Below, in pieces: positions 47,726 to 55,990 of a stretch of DNA of 64,000 nucleotides. The position numbers were made by a program, and so were the translations under genes. Position 1 is the stretch's first letter. Each line of letters begins with the position of its first letter. The DNA is from Desulfovirgula sp. (GTDB lineage Bacteria > Bacillota > Desulfotomaculia > Desulfotomaculales > Desulfovirgulaceae). A model generated the notes under the pieces. It was given only the letters and a program-made list of their open reading frames with translations. It was not told the origin of the DNA and searched no databases. The DNA lies in assembly GCA_020725525.1 (NCBI GenBank), contig DYEX01000127.1, positions 62,001 to 126,000 on the forward strand, given 5' to 3'.

Positions 47726-50383
47726 TTGGCCTTACCAGCTTGGTGGCAGGTGGTTACGCCCCACAAGGACATTAGGGAGAAGTCTTTCACGGAGGCGGTT
47801 TTCGCCGCCGATCTGGGCGATGTGTTAAGCGGTACGGCACCGGAGGAGTACCGCGACCCGCGCCTCTTTTTTGCCAAGACATACCTTACGGCGGGGCTGA
47901 AAAACCTGGCCCGCAACGTAATAGAGCGTTTAACCTCCGGCCGGGGCAACCCCGTGATCCAGCTCCAGACCCCCTTCGGCGGCGGCAAGACCCACGCCCT
48001 GATCACCCTTTACCACCTTGTAAAATCTTTTTCAGAAATAAATCACATTGAACAGGTGAAGGAACTGGTGTCGGAGACCATCGGGTTTACCGGGGTGCGG
48101 GTGGCAGCCTTTGTAGGCACGGCGGCTGACCCCGTAAAGGGAAAGACGCCCTGGGGAGAAATTGCCCATCAGCTCGGCTGCTATGAAGTGGTCAAGGATC
48201 ACGATGTGCGTCGGGTGGCACCGGGCAAGGAACGGATCAAAGAAATCCTCCAGAAAGGCGGGCCAGCCCTTATCCTCATCGATGAGCTGCTGGAGTACAT
48301 CGTCAAGGCCAACCGGGTGGAAAAGGTGGAAAGGATCACCCAGGGCCAGACCCTGGCGTTCCTTCAGGAGCTTTCGGAGTCGGTGGCCGCTTCGGGAAAA
48401 ACGGCTTTAGTTTTGACGCTTCCCGCAAGCATCCTGGAACATTATGACGAAGAAGCCGAAAAGGCCCTTGCTCAGTTGCAGAAGGTTTCCGGAAGGGTAG
48501 AGAGCATATACGTCCCAGTAGAGGGAATGGAAGTCTACGAAGTGATCCGGAAGAGGCTATTTGAAGACCTGGGCGACCAGAAGGTCCATCGCCAGGTAGC
48601 AGAGCAATATCTCAAGCTTTACCAGGGGTTGGGTACCGAGGTTCCAGGTGAGGTAAAGGAAACAGCCTTCCGGGAAAAAATCGAGCGGGCCTACCCTTTT
48701 CACCCGGAGTTTATCGACGTTTTGTACGAACGCTGGGGGTCGTATCCCACTTTTCAGCGGACGCGGGGCGTTTTAAGGCTCCTGGCCCAGGTGGTGGGCG
48801 ATCTTTACGAACGGAAGGTTTCTGGTCCCCTCATTCAATCGTCGCTGGTAAACCTGTCGTCCCTTCCGATCAGGCGGGAGTTCGTCAAGCACATCGGCAA
48901 CGAATACGATAGCGTCATTAACTCCGACATTCACGGTAAAGCAGCACGGATCGACCAGGAGATGGGCAGCGAATACGAAAAATACGGGATTGCCAGAGGG
49001 CTGGCCACTGCTGTTTTCCTTTACTCTTTCAGCGGTGCCCAGCGGCGCGGCGTGACCCTGCCCTGGCTAAGGGTAGCCCTCTTGCGGGAAGGGATCCCTA
49101 CCACTATCGTCGGCGATGCGGTAAATAAACTGGAAGAATCGCTCTGGTATTTCCACGCGGAAAAGCACGTCTACAGCTTTAAGAACCAGCCGAACCTCAA
49201 TAAAGTCATCACCGACAGAGAAGAAACGATTGAGGAAGGCCAAATCCGGGAGGCCCTTTCCGAAAACCTGACCAGGTTGGCAAAAGAAGGGCCTTTCGAG
49301 GTATATCTGTGGCCGCGGGAAGCAACTGGCGTATCAGATAACAGGCGGCTGAAACTGGTGGTGTTTGACCCCGAGCTCAAGGAAGGTGCGCCGGAGACAA
49401 AGGCTTTTGCAAAAGAGCTTTTGGAGAAAGCCGGAGCTACTTTTCGGGTTTACCGCAACATTGTTTTTGCCCTGGCGGTAGATCAGGACGCCTACACTGG
49501 GCTAAAAGGAAAGCTCAGGCGGTACCTCGCCTTAAAAGATATAGCAAAGGATACCTCATTGTCTTTAGCACCTGCTTCCCGCGAAGATCTGCAGGCTAAA
49601 TTAAAGCAAGCAGAAAAAGATATCCCTTTCCAGGTCATCAACGCCTACCGTCACGTAGGCTGGGGCGGCAACGGCGGCGTTGTCTGGCGGGACATGGGGC
49701 TGCCGTCAACTGGGGAAGGTTCCCTTACGGGACGGGTATTCCGCTATCTCAAGGACGAAAAGCCGATCTTGTCCTCCATAACGCCAAAACTGGTTTTGGA
49801 GAAGGGTATAGGCCAGGACGAAGAGGAAAAGAGCATCCAGGAGATTTACGACATCTTCTTGAAAACGCCCGGCTTTCCCTGCTTGGAAAACGAGGAGGTA
49901 TTACTGAAGGCCGTCAGAGAGGGGGCCGAAAAGGGCGTTTTTGGTGTTCGCACGGGAGACAGACTGTTTTTCAGGGAATCTCCTTTAAATCCGGAATCTG
50001 ATTCCCTGATAGTGCGACCGGAAAAGGCCGCCCAGGAGAAAAAGTCTTCGTCCGACAAGCCGGGATATGAGAGAGAAACCGTTCCTGGTGGTACAGAAGA
50101 GGTGAAAGAAAAACCTGAATCGGAACCAGGAAGTTCGCCGAGTGGCGATAAAGAAAAGCGGCCGCGTAAACTTGTGATAAAAGCAAGCGTCCCCTGGGAC
50201 AAACTTTCTTCTATCGTCACCGGCGTGATCAGGCCCTTAAAGACGTCCGGGGCAGAACCGGAAATCACCATTGAAATCAAGGCCGAAACCCCCGGTGGTT
50301 TTGACCGTACCACGTTGGATACTAAGGTAAAAGAAACTCTTTCGCAGTTGGGGGCGAGGATCATGCAGTGGGATGAGGAATAA
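47726..50383 (+). CDS. DUF499-type AAA ATPase of the defence cluster
   Basis: The TTG follows AGGGGAGGGAG. Near residue 75, QTPFGGGKTHALI is Walker A; near residue 190, ALILIDELLEYI is Walker B. The N-terminal PHKDIREKSFTEAVFAADLGDVLSG is typical of DUF499 proteins. The C-terminal 150 residues are charged. Such ATPases accompany DUF1156 methylases and helicases in defence clusters. The product should be a large ring-forming or clamp-like ATPase acting with the methylase. Confidence 0.85.
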   Translation: MALPAWWQVVTPHKDIREKSFTEAVFAADLGDVLSGTAPEEYRDPRLFFAKTYLTAGLKNLARNVIERLTSGRGNPVIQLQTPFGGGKTHALITLYHLVKSFSEINHIEQVKELVSETIGFTGVRVAAFVGTAADPVKGKTPWGEIAHQLGCYEVVKDHDVRRVAPGKERIKEILQKGGPALILIDELLEYIVKANRVEKVERITQGQTLAFLQELSESVAASGKTALVLTLPASILEHYDEEAEKALAQLQKVSGRVESIYVPVEGMEVYEVIRKRLFEDLGDQKVHRQVAEQYLKLYQGLGTEVPGEVKETAFREKIERAYPFHPEFIDVLYERWGSYPTFQRTRGVLRLLAQVVGDLYERKVSGPLIQSSLVNLSSLPIRREFVKHIGNEYDSVINSDIHGKAARIDQEMGSEYEKYGIARGLATAVFLYSFSGAQRRGVTLPWLRVALLREGIPTTIVGDAVNKLEESLWYFHAEKHVYSFKNQPNLNKVITDREETIEEGQIREALSENLTRLAKEGPFEVYLWPREATGVSDNRRLKLVVFDPELKEGAPETKAFAKELLEKAGATFRVYRNIVFALAVDQDAYTGLKGKLRRYLALKDIAKDTSLSLAPASREDLQAKLKQAEKDIPFQVINAYRHVGWGGNGGVVWRDMGLPSTGEGSLTGRVFRYLKDEKPILSSITPKLVLEKGIGQDEEEKSIQEIYDIFLKTPGFPCLENEEVLLKAVREGAEKGVFGVRTGDRLFFRESPLNPESDSLIVRPEKAAQEKKSSSDKPGYERETVPGGTEEVKEKPESEPGSSPSGDKEKRPRKLVIKASVPWDKLSSIVTGVIRPLKTSGAEPEITIEIKAETPGGFDRTTLDTKVKETLSQLGARIMQWDEE

Positions 50384-50714
50384 CTGTTTATTTGGTTCTT
50401 TGCTAATTCGTGTGGGTAAACATTTGTTCTTGTTTAATTCATACGGCCATTCACCGGAGCGAAGCAAATGCCCTTGACATGGAGAATGCCCGCGTTAGCC
50501 TTGATTGGCAAGGAACCTGAGTAAAGCGGGGCTCCCTCCCGGCTCCTTAGAAACACAGTGCGAGGCTCCATGTCAAGGGCGATCGCAGGTATGGAAAGTG
50601 CCCTCTCAAAAAAAAGCGAAGAGCCAAATTATAAGTGAATCTACGAAGAAATTAATATTTGGCGGATAAATAAGCTTTAAATATTAACTCAAGTATCTAG
50701 TTGATCCTGTTGGT
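50384..50714. other. Gap between defence operon and SIR2 gene
   Basis: There is no coding frame of note. The main content is a 111-nt inverted-repeat element (50470-50580). This is where the plus-strand defence operon and the minus-strand SIR2 gene converge. Confidence 0.5.
50470..50580. repeat. 111-nt element with 15-bp terminal inverted repeats
   Basis: The arms GCCCTTGACATGGAG and CTCCATGTCAAGGGC are perfect complements. Inside, CCCGC/GCGGG encloses CCTTG/CAAGG, and a GGG/CCC hairpin follows. It could be a small structured RNA, a MITE-like insert or a bidirectional terminator. Confidence 0.55.
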
Positions 50715-51710
50715 TTACGACGGTTTCATAAGATGAGCTATATCGCGTGCATTAAGTTGCGAAGTGATCCCTGGTCCTACATAAATGCTTACAGAATCTC
50801 TGGAGTTACCGAGAAGATCACGGAGCTTGTCTTTGACAGGCTTTGGTTTAACATCTAAGATGATTATTCTCTTAACATTCTTTATCGAATTCTTCAGCAA
50901 ATCTTTCACAGCCTGGTCATAATCAGGTATGCTATATCCACAGAATATCCATATATTTGCAGCTCTAAGAATCTGCCCAGCGTGCTCCCATACAGGTTGC
51001 AATTTATCATGTTTTATGCCTGCTCCTGGAGGAATGAGTAAAACTTCGTATCTCCGGCCTCGGCTGGGCCGAGAATCAATGTACTTTAAAATTTGACCGT
51101 CTGAAGAAAGAGTCCAATTCAGCGAGCCGTTTAGTTTAAGGAGAGGGATCTTACCAGTAACAGTGATGGGTCCATAAGTCCACTGAGAACTGAGAGGATG
51201 ACGCCCTAGAAGATGTTCTCCAACTTTACCATAATTGAAGCCACCGAGTCTTCCACTAGACGTGGGACCTAGTAATTTCTCAATGACTAGGTCGTAATTG
51301 GTAGTGACTATTCCAATTAAATCCACATTCTTTAAAACCTTGAGAAATTCCTGATAGCATTTTGGTACAACTTGCTGTTTCCGGATATGGTCGCCTGTGC
51401 CCCATTTGGTTTCATGGGCTGTTCCCACTTTCCAGTGCTTCGAAGATAATCGAAGCGCAAGAAACGACGCAAATTCTTCAAAAGAGAGTTCGTATTCAAA
51501 TTGCTGAAGCATTCTTGCGAATTCATCCACCACTCCTTTATGTGTAGGTTTCGTGGCATCCCAAACAGCCTTAACCTTGTCAATGAGCTTTCTCTGCCAC
51601 TTCCCAGGAAATAAGTTAGTGCGAATATCTCGCATATCCATAATCTCACTTGCAAGTGGTAATCCCCAAGCCTTTGAGAAACCTGCACCTATGAACATGG
51701 CAATTTTCAT
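50715..51710 (-). CDS. SIR2-domain protein
   Basis: MKIAMFIGAGFSKAWGLPLA is the SIR2 NAD-binding start. IGIVTTNYDLVIEKLLG supplies the Asn-Tyr-Asp motif, LLKLNGSLNW the next conserved turn, and IWIFCGYSIPDYDQAV the late motif. The protein is a stand-alone SIR2 domain of 331 aa. In phage defence such domains usually deplete NAD+ on infection. It converges on the defence operon from the minus strand, so it may be a separate system in the same island. Confidence 0.8.
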   Translation of the reverse strand: MKIAMFIGAGFSKAWGLPLASEIMDMRDIRTNLFPGKWQRKLIDKVKAVWDATKPTHKGVVDEFARMLQQFEYELSFEEFASFLALRLSSKHWKVGTAHETKWGTGDHIRKQQVVPKCYQEFLKVLKNVDLIGIVTTNYDLVIEKLLGPTSSGRLGGFNYGKVGEHLLGRHPLSSQWTYGPITVTGKIPLLKLNGSLNWTLSSDGQILKYIDSRPSRGRRYEVLLIPPGAGIKHDKLQPVWEHAGQILRAANIWIFCGYSIPDYDQAVKDLLKNSIKNVKRIIILDVKPKPVKDKLRDLLGNSRDSVSIYVGPGITSQLNARDIAHLMKPS

Positions 51711-51985
51711 TATCGCATCGACCCCCTAAAATTGAACAATTAGCCTTTTTACCAATCATCTTGAGTACCTGCGAAACTTCAAAGCCTTGATTTCCAAGGA
51801 TTTTTTGGACCCATGATGCGAGCTTTACCTAATTCCTTCTTAATTTGCTTTAATTCCACACGTTTCCACTCCATTCCTCTTTGGGCGGTGCGTTTCGGAC
51901 AGAGAGAACAAAAAAAACAACCCCGCATAGCAACGCCCATTGATTTTTGATTTTGTAGTCGGTTCTGCTAAAATAAGCCAAAAAG
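51711..51985. other. Gap upstream of the SIR2 gene
   Basis: A 31-codon minus-strand frame (MEWKRVELKQIKKELGKARI) with a GAGG site lies near 51,780-51,880 and might be a small gene. The motif CTTGGAAATCAAGGCTT (minus strand) resembles the hairpin inside the 101-bp repeats at 35.3 and 35.8 kb. Nothing else is supported. Confidence 0.3.
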
Positions 51986-51987
51986 AA

Positions 51988-52381
51988 AGCCCGCTAAGGG
52001 TAGGAAAATCGCACAAGGCAACCCGAAAAAGTGGAGGGAGGTGCCCGTCCCGCGGCCAGGAAAGTGCTGCGGGCCTGGCTTGAGGCGCGGGAAAAGAAAT
52101 ACCTCGGTTCGCCGTGGCTTTTCCCCGGCGCTTCGGGCGAAAAGCCCCTGACGGAGTGCGCCGCCTGGCGGGTGGTGAAGAAGTACGTATACCGCGCCAG
52201 GATACCCGGCTTGCATCCGCACACCCTGCGACACACCTGCGCCACGAACATGCTCCGGGCCGGGGCGGACCTGGTGACAGGGGCCACGGCGCTGGGATAC
52301 TCTCGGCTGGATACGGTGATGGCCTACACCAAGCCGAAGGTAGCCGACATGGAAAAGGCCCTGAAGAGGGCAGAAGCGTAG
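51988..52381 (+). pseudogene. Truncated, frameshifted tyrosine recombinase
   Basis: The 3' part encodes a recombinase C-terminus (HPHTLRHTCATNML and ALGYSRLDTVMAYTKPK). Just upstream, another frame reads KGRKIAQGNPKKWREVPVP, the usual strand before this region, so a frameshift lies near 52,040. The N-terminal domain and first catalytic Arg are missing. It is a relic, perhaps of the recombinase that once bounded this island. Confidence 0.75.
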
Positions 52382-52505
52382 GACAGTATTTTATGCGGCA
52401 GCACTAATGCGGCGAAAGCAACAGCGTTCTAAGGCTTTAAAACGACAGTTCTAAAATCGGTACCGTTGCTGCGGCGGTTCTATAATACATCCTCCCAAAA
52501 GACCA

Positions 52506-52541
52506 AAAGGCACGGTTTCACCCCCGTGCCTTTCGCTTTTT
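52506..52541 (+). terminator. Intrinsic terminator
   Basis: AAGGCACGG pairs with CCGTGCCTT and is followed by TCGCTTTTT. Confidence 0.8.
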
Positions 52542-52554
52542 CAAGGGAGGTGAC

Positions 52555-52656
52555 GTGACCGTGCGCGTAAAGCTGGCCGCCGGGCGACACTTTTTTCAGA
52601 TTGCCGACACCGGCAGTTTGCCCCGCCGCCCGCGCCCCGGTATAATACTAGTGTAA
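52555..52656 (+). CDS. Possible small protein, 33 aa
   Basis: The GTG at 52555 follows AAGGGAGGTGAC. The frame (MTVRVKLAAGRHFFQIADTG...) runs through the next promoter and ends in the ACTAGT dyad. The ribosome site is strong and the placement right after a terminator fits other genes here. It may still be a chance frame. Confidence 0.35.
   Translation: MTVRVKLAAGRHFFQIADTGSLPRRPRPGIILV
52618..52646 (+). promoter_or_regulatory. Sigma-A promoter of the RHH regulator
   Basis: TTGCCC, exactly 17 bp and TATAAT. The last base of the -10 box is the first base of the ACTAGT dyad, so a protein on the dyad would block transcription. Confidence 0.75.
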
Positions 52657-52666
52657 TATACTAGTA
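52646..52666. promoter_or_regulatory. ACTAGT dyad, copy 3 (operator)
   Basis: ACTAGT-N7-ACTAGT with outer T and A, at the transcription start of the RHH gene. Spacing is identical to the copies at 23577 and 36674. Confidence 0.65.
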
Positions 52667-52684
52667 CAGGGGTGGCACTGGAAC

Positions 52685-52981
52685 ATGCGGGACAGAAAAG
52701 TGATGCTGTACCTGGAAGAATTCGAGTACCGTCGGCTGAAGGAGCTGGCCGGGCGGGAAGGCAAAAGCATGAACGCTTTCGTGGTTGGGCTGGTCCGGAA
52801 TTTCGACATGCCGAAGCGGAAGGCGGTCGAGTGCAGTGAATACCGGTGCCGGGAATGCGGCAGGTCCACCTGGGCGGACATGTGGCAGACTGCCGCTCCC
52901 CCGGCCAGGTGCCCCTGGTGCGGCGGGGAGCTTGCCGACTGCGGACGGTGGGGCACGGTGGTCCTGGGAAGGGTGGAGTAA
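52685..52981 (+). CDS. RHH/zinc-ribbon regulator, 98 aa
   Basis: Residues 5-40 look like a ribbon-helix-helix (KVMLYLEEFEYRRLKELAGREGKSMNAFVVGLVRNF). Residues 52-85 form a rubredoxin-type zinc ribbon (CRECGR...CPWCGG). It sits behind a promoter overlapped by the ACTAGT dyad and is the natural candidate for the protein that binds it. That assignment is inferred. Confidence 0.65.
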   Translation: MRDRKVMLYLEEFEYRRLKELAGREGKSMNAFVVGLVRNFDMPKRKAVECSEYRCRECGRSTWADMWQTAAPPARCPWCGGELADCGRWGTVVLGRVE

Positions 52982-53106
52982 GTCCCCGGGCGGGGCGGCG
53001 CGGGCGACGCTCCGGCTTTCCGGCCTTCCATAAGATATGGGACAAATAGGACGAAAAAACAGGCGAAAACCGCCGGACTAACGACCGTCCGGCAACCAGA
53101 TACTAT

Positions 53107-53163
53107 CAAAGGGCAATAATTGCCCTTTGGTCCCGGGCTGTAAACGCCCGGCTTTTTTTGTTT
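53107..53163 (+). terminator. Palindrome followed by terminator
   Basis: CAAAGGGCAAT-A-ATTGCCCTTTG is a perfect dyad. CCGGGC/GCCCGG with CTTTTTTTGTTTT follows and ends just before the excisionase ribosome site. Confidence 0.75.
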
Positions 53164-53182
53164 TGTGGGAGGTGATTCGTCC

Positions 53183-53404
53183 ATGCTCACCGAGCGGGAA
53201 ATTGAATCCATGCCCGCTTTCCTCACCGTGGAGGAAGCGGCTGGAATCCTGCGGCTCAAGCGGTCTACGGCTTACGAGTACGTGCGGCAGGGGATTATCC
53301 CCAGTATCCGCCTGGGCAGCTTCATCAGGGTGCCCAAGGCACGGCTTGTGGAGTGGATGAAGGCGGACGGGCAGGAAGAGGGCGGGAGGACGGCGAATCT
53401 CTAA
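53183..53404 (+). CDS. Excisionase-type helix-turn-helix protein
   Basis: The ATG at 53183 follows GGGAGGTGATTCG. FLTVEEAAGILRLKRSTAYEYVRQGIIPSIRLGSFIRVPKARLVEWM is the MerR-like winged HTH of the excisionase (HTH_17) family. It lies 44 bases before the integrase and should steer excision of the element. Confidence 0.85.
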   Translation: MLTEREIESMPAFLTVEEAAGILRLKRSTAYEYVRQGIIPSIRLGSFIRVPKARLVEWMKADGQEEGGRTANL

Positions 53405-53448
53405 CCCGTCCCTCCGCCCGCAGTCAATGCGGGAGGTGTAAATAAGTC

Positions 53449-54591
53449 TTGCGGGGACATATTAAAAAACGGTCAAAGGACTCCTGGACTGTGGTCATTG
53501 AACTGGGACGCGACCCAGAGACTAACAAACGGCGGCAGAAGTGGATCACGGTGAGGGGTACCAAGCGCGAAGCGGAGGCGGTTTTAGCTGAAGCCCTGGT
53601 AGCCGCTGCACAAGGAAAATTCGGCTTGGCCCCCAACACCCTGACCGTAGCGGGGCTGTTGTCGGTCTGGCTCGATGCTTCGCGGCGTAAGTGGAAACCG
53701 ACGACAGAAGCATGTATGCGGTCGGGTGTTGACGTATGGGTGGAAGTCCTGGGGACAGTCCCTGTAGCAAAACTGACCGCCGCCGACATAGAGCGGGCGC
53801 TGACCCTGTTTGAGAAGGAGAGAAAATACGCGCCCAAGACCTGCCGTCGGCTGTTCGCGACCCTGCGGTGCGCCATGCACTGGGCGGTTAAGAGAAAACT
53901 TGTGGGGAGCAACCCGGTCGATGATGTGGAACCGCCCGCTATCCCGCGCCGGGAAGTGCGGGTCTGGACAGAAGAGGAAGTGTCGCGTTTCCTGGCGGTG
54001 GCTGTAAGGACGGAAAAAGCCATGCTGTTCCGTATGGCGCTGGCAACGGGAATGCGCCTGGGAGAACTCCTGGCCTTGAGGTGGGAGGACGTGGACTTTA
54101 AGTCAGGTGTGGTCTATGTACGCCGGACACTTGCAGACAAGGCTGCAGTTAAGGGGATAATCTTTCAGGAGCCGAAGTCAGCGGCGTCCATCCGGCGGGT
54201 ACCGCTTGACCCCGGTACAGTGCAGGCACTGAAAGAGCACAGAAAAAAGCAGGCCGCAGTCCGGCTAAAGGCGGGAGAAAAGTGGCAGGACTACAGCCTG
54301 GTTTTTTGTACAAAAAACGGTACGCCTTATGCTCACAGTGACGTGCGGCAGGCCATGCGAAGGCTCGTCAGAGAGGCAGGTGTACCGCGTATCCGTTTCC
54401 ATGATATTCGACACACACATGCCTCACTCCTGCTACGGCACGGCGTACACCCGAAAGTAGTGGCTGAACGGCTGGGACATGCCAGTGTAAAGACCACACT
54501 GGATATATACTCCCACCTGCTGCCGGACACCCAGGCAGCGGCTGCCGCAGCTATCGGGGAGGTATTGGGCGACGGCGTTAGCAAGCGTTAG
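53449..54591 (+). CDS. ICE-type tyrosine integrase
   Basis: The TTG follows GGGAGGTGTAAATAAG. The AP2-like arm-binding domain (residues 1-55), SAM-like core-binding domain (65-160) and catalytic domain (175-370) are in order. Catalytic residues: Arg in ATGMRLGELLAL, Lys region EPKSAASIRRVPL, HDIRHTHASLLL, GHASVKTTLDIYSHL (His and Tyr). It is complete at 380 aa. Host genes begin directly after, so the right attachment site should lie within 54,592-54,800. Confidence 0.9.
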   Translation: MRGHIKKRSKDSWTVVIELGRDPETNKRRQKWITVRGTKREAEAVLAEALVAAAQGKFGLAPNTLTVAGLLSVWLDASRRKWKPTTEACMRSGVDVWVEVLGTVPVAKLTAADIERALTLFEKERKYAPKTCRRLFATLRCAMHWAVKRKLVGSNPVDDVEPPAIPRREVRVWTEEEVSRFLAVAVRTEKAMLFRMALATGMRLGELLALRWEDVDFKSGVVYVRRTLADKAAVKGIIFQEPKSAASIRRVPLDPGTVQALKEHRKKQAAVRLKAGEKWQDYSLVFCTKNGTPYAHSDVRQAMRRLVREAGVPRIRFHDIRHTHASLLLRHGVHPKVVAERLGHASVKTTLDIYSHLLPDTQAAAAAAIGEVLGDGVSKR

Positions 54592-54818
54592 CAAACCGCC
54601 AGGAGCGGGCCTGGAACCCTTGCGGCGCAAGGGATTCCGGCCCTACCCTTGATGCGTATTATTTGAAGTGTTTTGTGCTTCAGGTATGGTGATAAAATTC
54701 TCAAGCGCCTGTTGAAATAAGCAGCAATGGAAAAAAGTTGGCCCTTCACCCCTTAAAACTGACTGGCCAATCGTATAAAATGTACGAAGCAATAAACAAA
54801 AGAATGGAGGGTGGTTTT
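54592..54818. other. Probable right end of the mobile element
   Basis: The stretch holds a CCCTTGCGGCGCAAGGG hairpin (54617) and then AT-rich DNA with a TATAAA-type -10 near 54775 for the next gene. No tRNA gene is visible, so the target may be intergenic. The attachment core cannot be defined without the left end. Confidence 0.4.
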
Positions 54819-55826
54819 ATGAAGGGGTTGAAAAAGTTTTTCTCCCTGGCACTGGTTATTGTACTGATCTTTTCCCTGGCGGCCGGTGCGTGGGCCGCGC
54901 CAAAGGGTGGGGGGCAGTCCGGCCAGGCCAGAGGACATGTTGAACGGAACATGGAGCATGAACATGAAAGGAACATGAATGAAGGGGCCACGGTTGAGGA
55001 AAAAGAGCGGAACCAGAATAAGGAAAGAGAACGGGAAATGCATGAACAGAAGAAAGATCTGGAACAGGAGAAAAACGGGCTAAAAAAGCAGGAAAAAAAG
55101 AAGAGTGTGGCAGAACACGTTTATAAGGGTGTAGAAAACGCCCTGCATCATGTGAAAAACCCGGTGGCCCGGGCCGCTCTGCAGGCCATTTTGGAAGGGA
55201 GAAGCGTTGCTCAGGCGGTTTATGAAGCAAAGCAGTGCCTTAAGGATTGGAACGACCAGAATGAGATCGTCATCGTAGCCGGGGAATTGAAAGAGGCGCT
55301 GGAAGAGGATGTGTCTGCCGATAGCCTTACCAGGGCACAAGGCTATAAGCACCTGGGCGAGATGTTCATTAAGGCCGGAAAAATGGAGGATGCCCGTTCG
55401 CTGTTGGAGCAGGCCCTGAGGAACAACCCGGGTGACGATGAAATCTATTCTGTCTTAAATAAGGTTTTTGCTAAAGTAAAAGATAATAATAAGGTAAAAG
55501 TGTATATAAAAGGAAACATCCCCATGTTTGATGTGGCCCCCGTGGTTGAAAATGGTCGCGTCCTGGTGCCGCTCCGGGTACTGGCAGAGAGCCTCGGTGC
55601 CGCCGTTGATTACAAGGATAACACCATTAACATTCAACTCAACAACTCCACCGTGAAACTGGTAGTGGGCAGCGGGAAGGCATTGGTTGACGGAAACCCG
55701 GTTATGCTGGAGGTTCCCGCCAGGGTTGTTGACGGACGGACACTGGTACCTCTGCGCTTTATCGGGGAAGGTTTGAAAGCTAAAGTAAATTACTACCGGG
55801 AAGGCAACCTTGTGGCGGTAGAATAG
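54819..55826 (+). CDS. Secreted stalk-domain protein with coiled coil and TPR-like region
   Basis: The ATG at 54819 follows GGAGGGTGG. A signal peptide (residues 1-28, ending AWA-A) is followed by a highly charged Glu/Lys coiled coil (about 40-105), a helical TPR-like part (GYKHLGEMFIKAGKMEDARSLLEQALRNNPGD) and a C-terminal copper amine oxidase N-terminal-like domain (VENGRVLVPLRVLAESLGAAVDYKDN and VDGRTLVPLRFIGEGL). It is probably a host cell-envelope protein beyond the element end. Confidence 0.75.
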   Translation: MKGLKKFFSLALVIVLIFSLAAGAWAAPKGGGQSGQARGHVERNMEHEHERNMNEGATVEEKERNQNKEREREMHEQKKDLEQEKNGLKKQEKKKSVAEHVYKGVENALHHVKNPVARAALQAILEGRSVAQAVYEAKQCLKDWNDQNEIVIVAGELKEALEEDVSADSLTRAQGYKHLGEMFIKAGKMEDARSLLEQALRNNPGDDEIYSVLNKVFAKVKDNNKVKVYIKGNIPMFDVAPVVENGRVLVPLRVLAESLGAAVDYKDNTINIQLNNSTVKLVVGSGKALVDGNPVMLEVPARVVDGRTLVPLRFIGEGLKAKVNYYREGNLVAVE

Positions 55827-55843
55827 TAAATAAAATGCTCGCA

Positions 55844-55872
55844 AAAGCCACCCTATCGGGTGGCTTCGATAT
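55844..55872 (+). terminator. Probable intrinsic terminator
   Basis: AAGCCACC-CTATC-GGGTGGCT is followed by TCGATATT after the stalk-protein gene. Confidence 0.6.
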
Positions 55873-55990
55873 TATGATCCCCTGAACTGGGGCCAGGTTG
55901 CCCCACGATGAGAACCGCCGGGGTAAGTGGCCTATGCTGTGTTTACGGCCACTCACCCTTTATCCGGCCTTTTCCGCATCCGCTTCCAGG

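Noticed and set aside
54592-54700. tRNA gene as integration target
   Set aside because: The CCCTTG/CAAGGG hairpin resembles a tRNA arm, but no cloverleaf or T-arm consensus is present on either strand.
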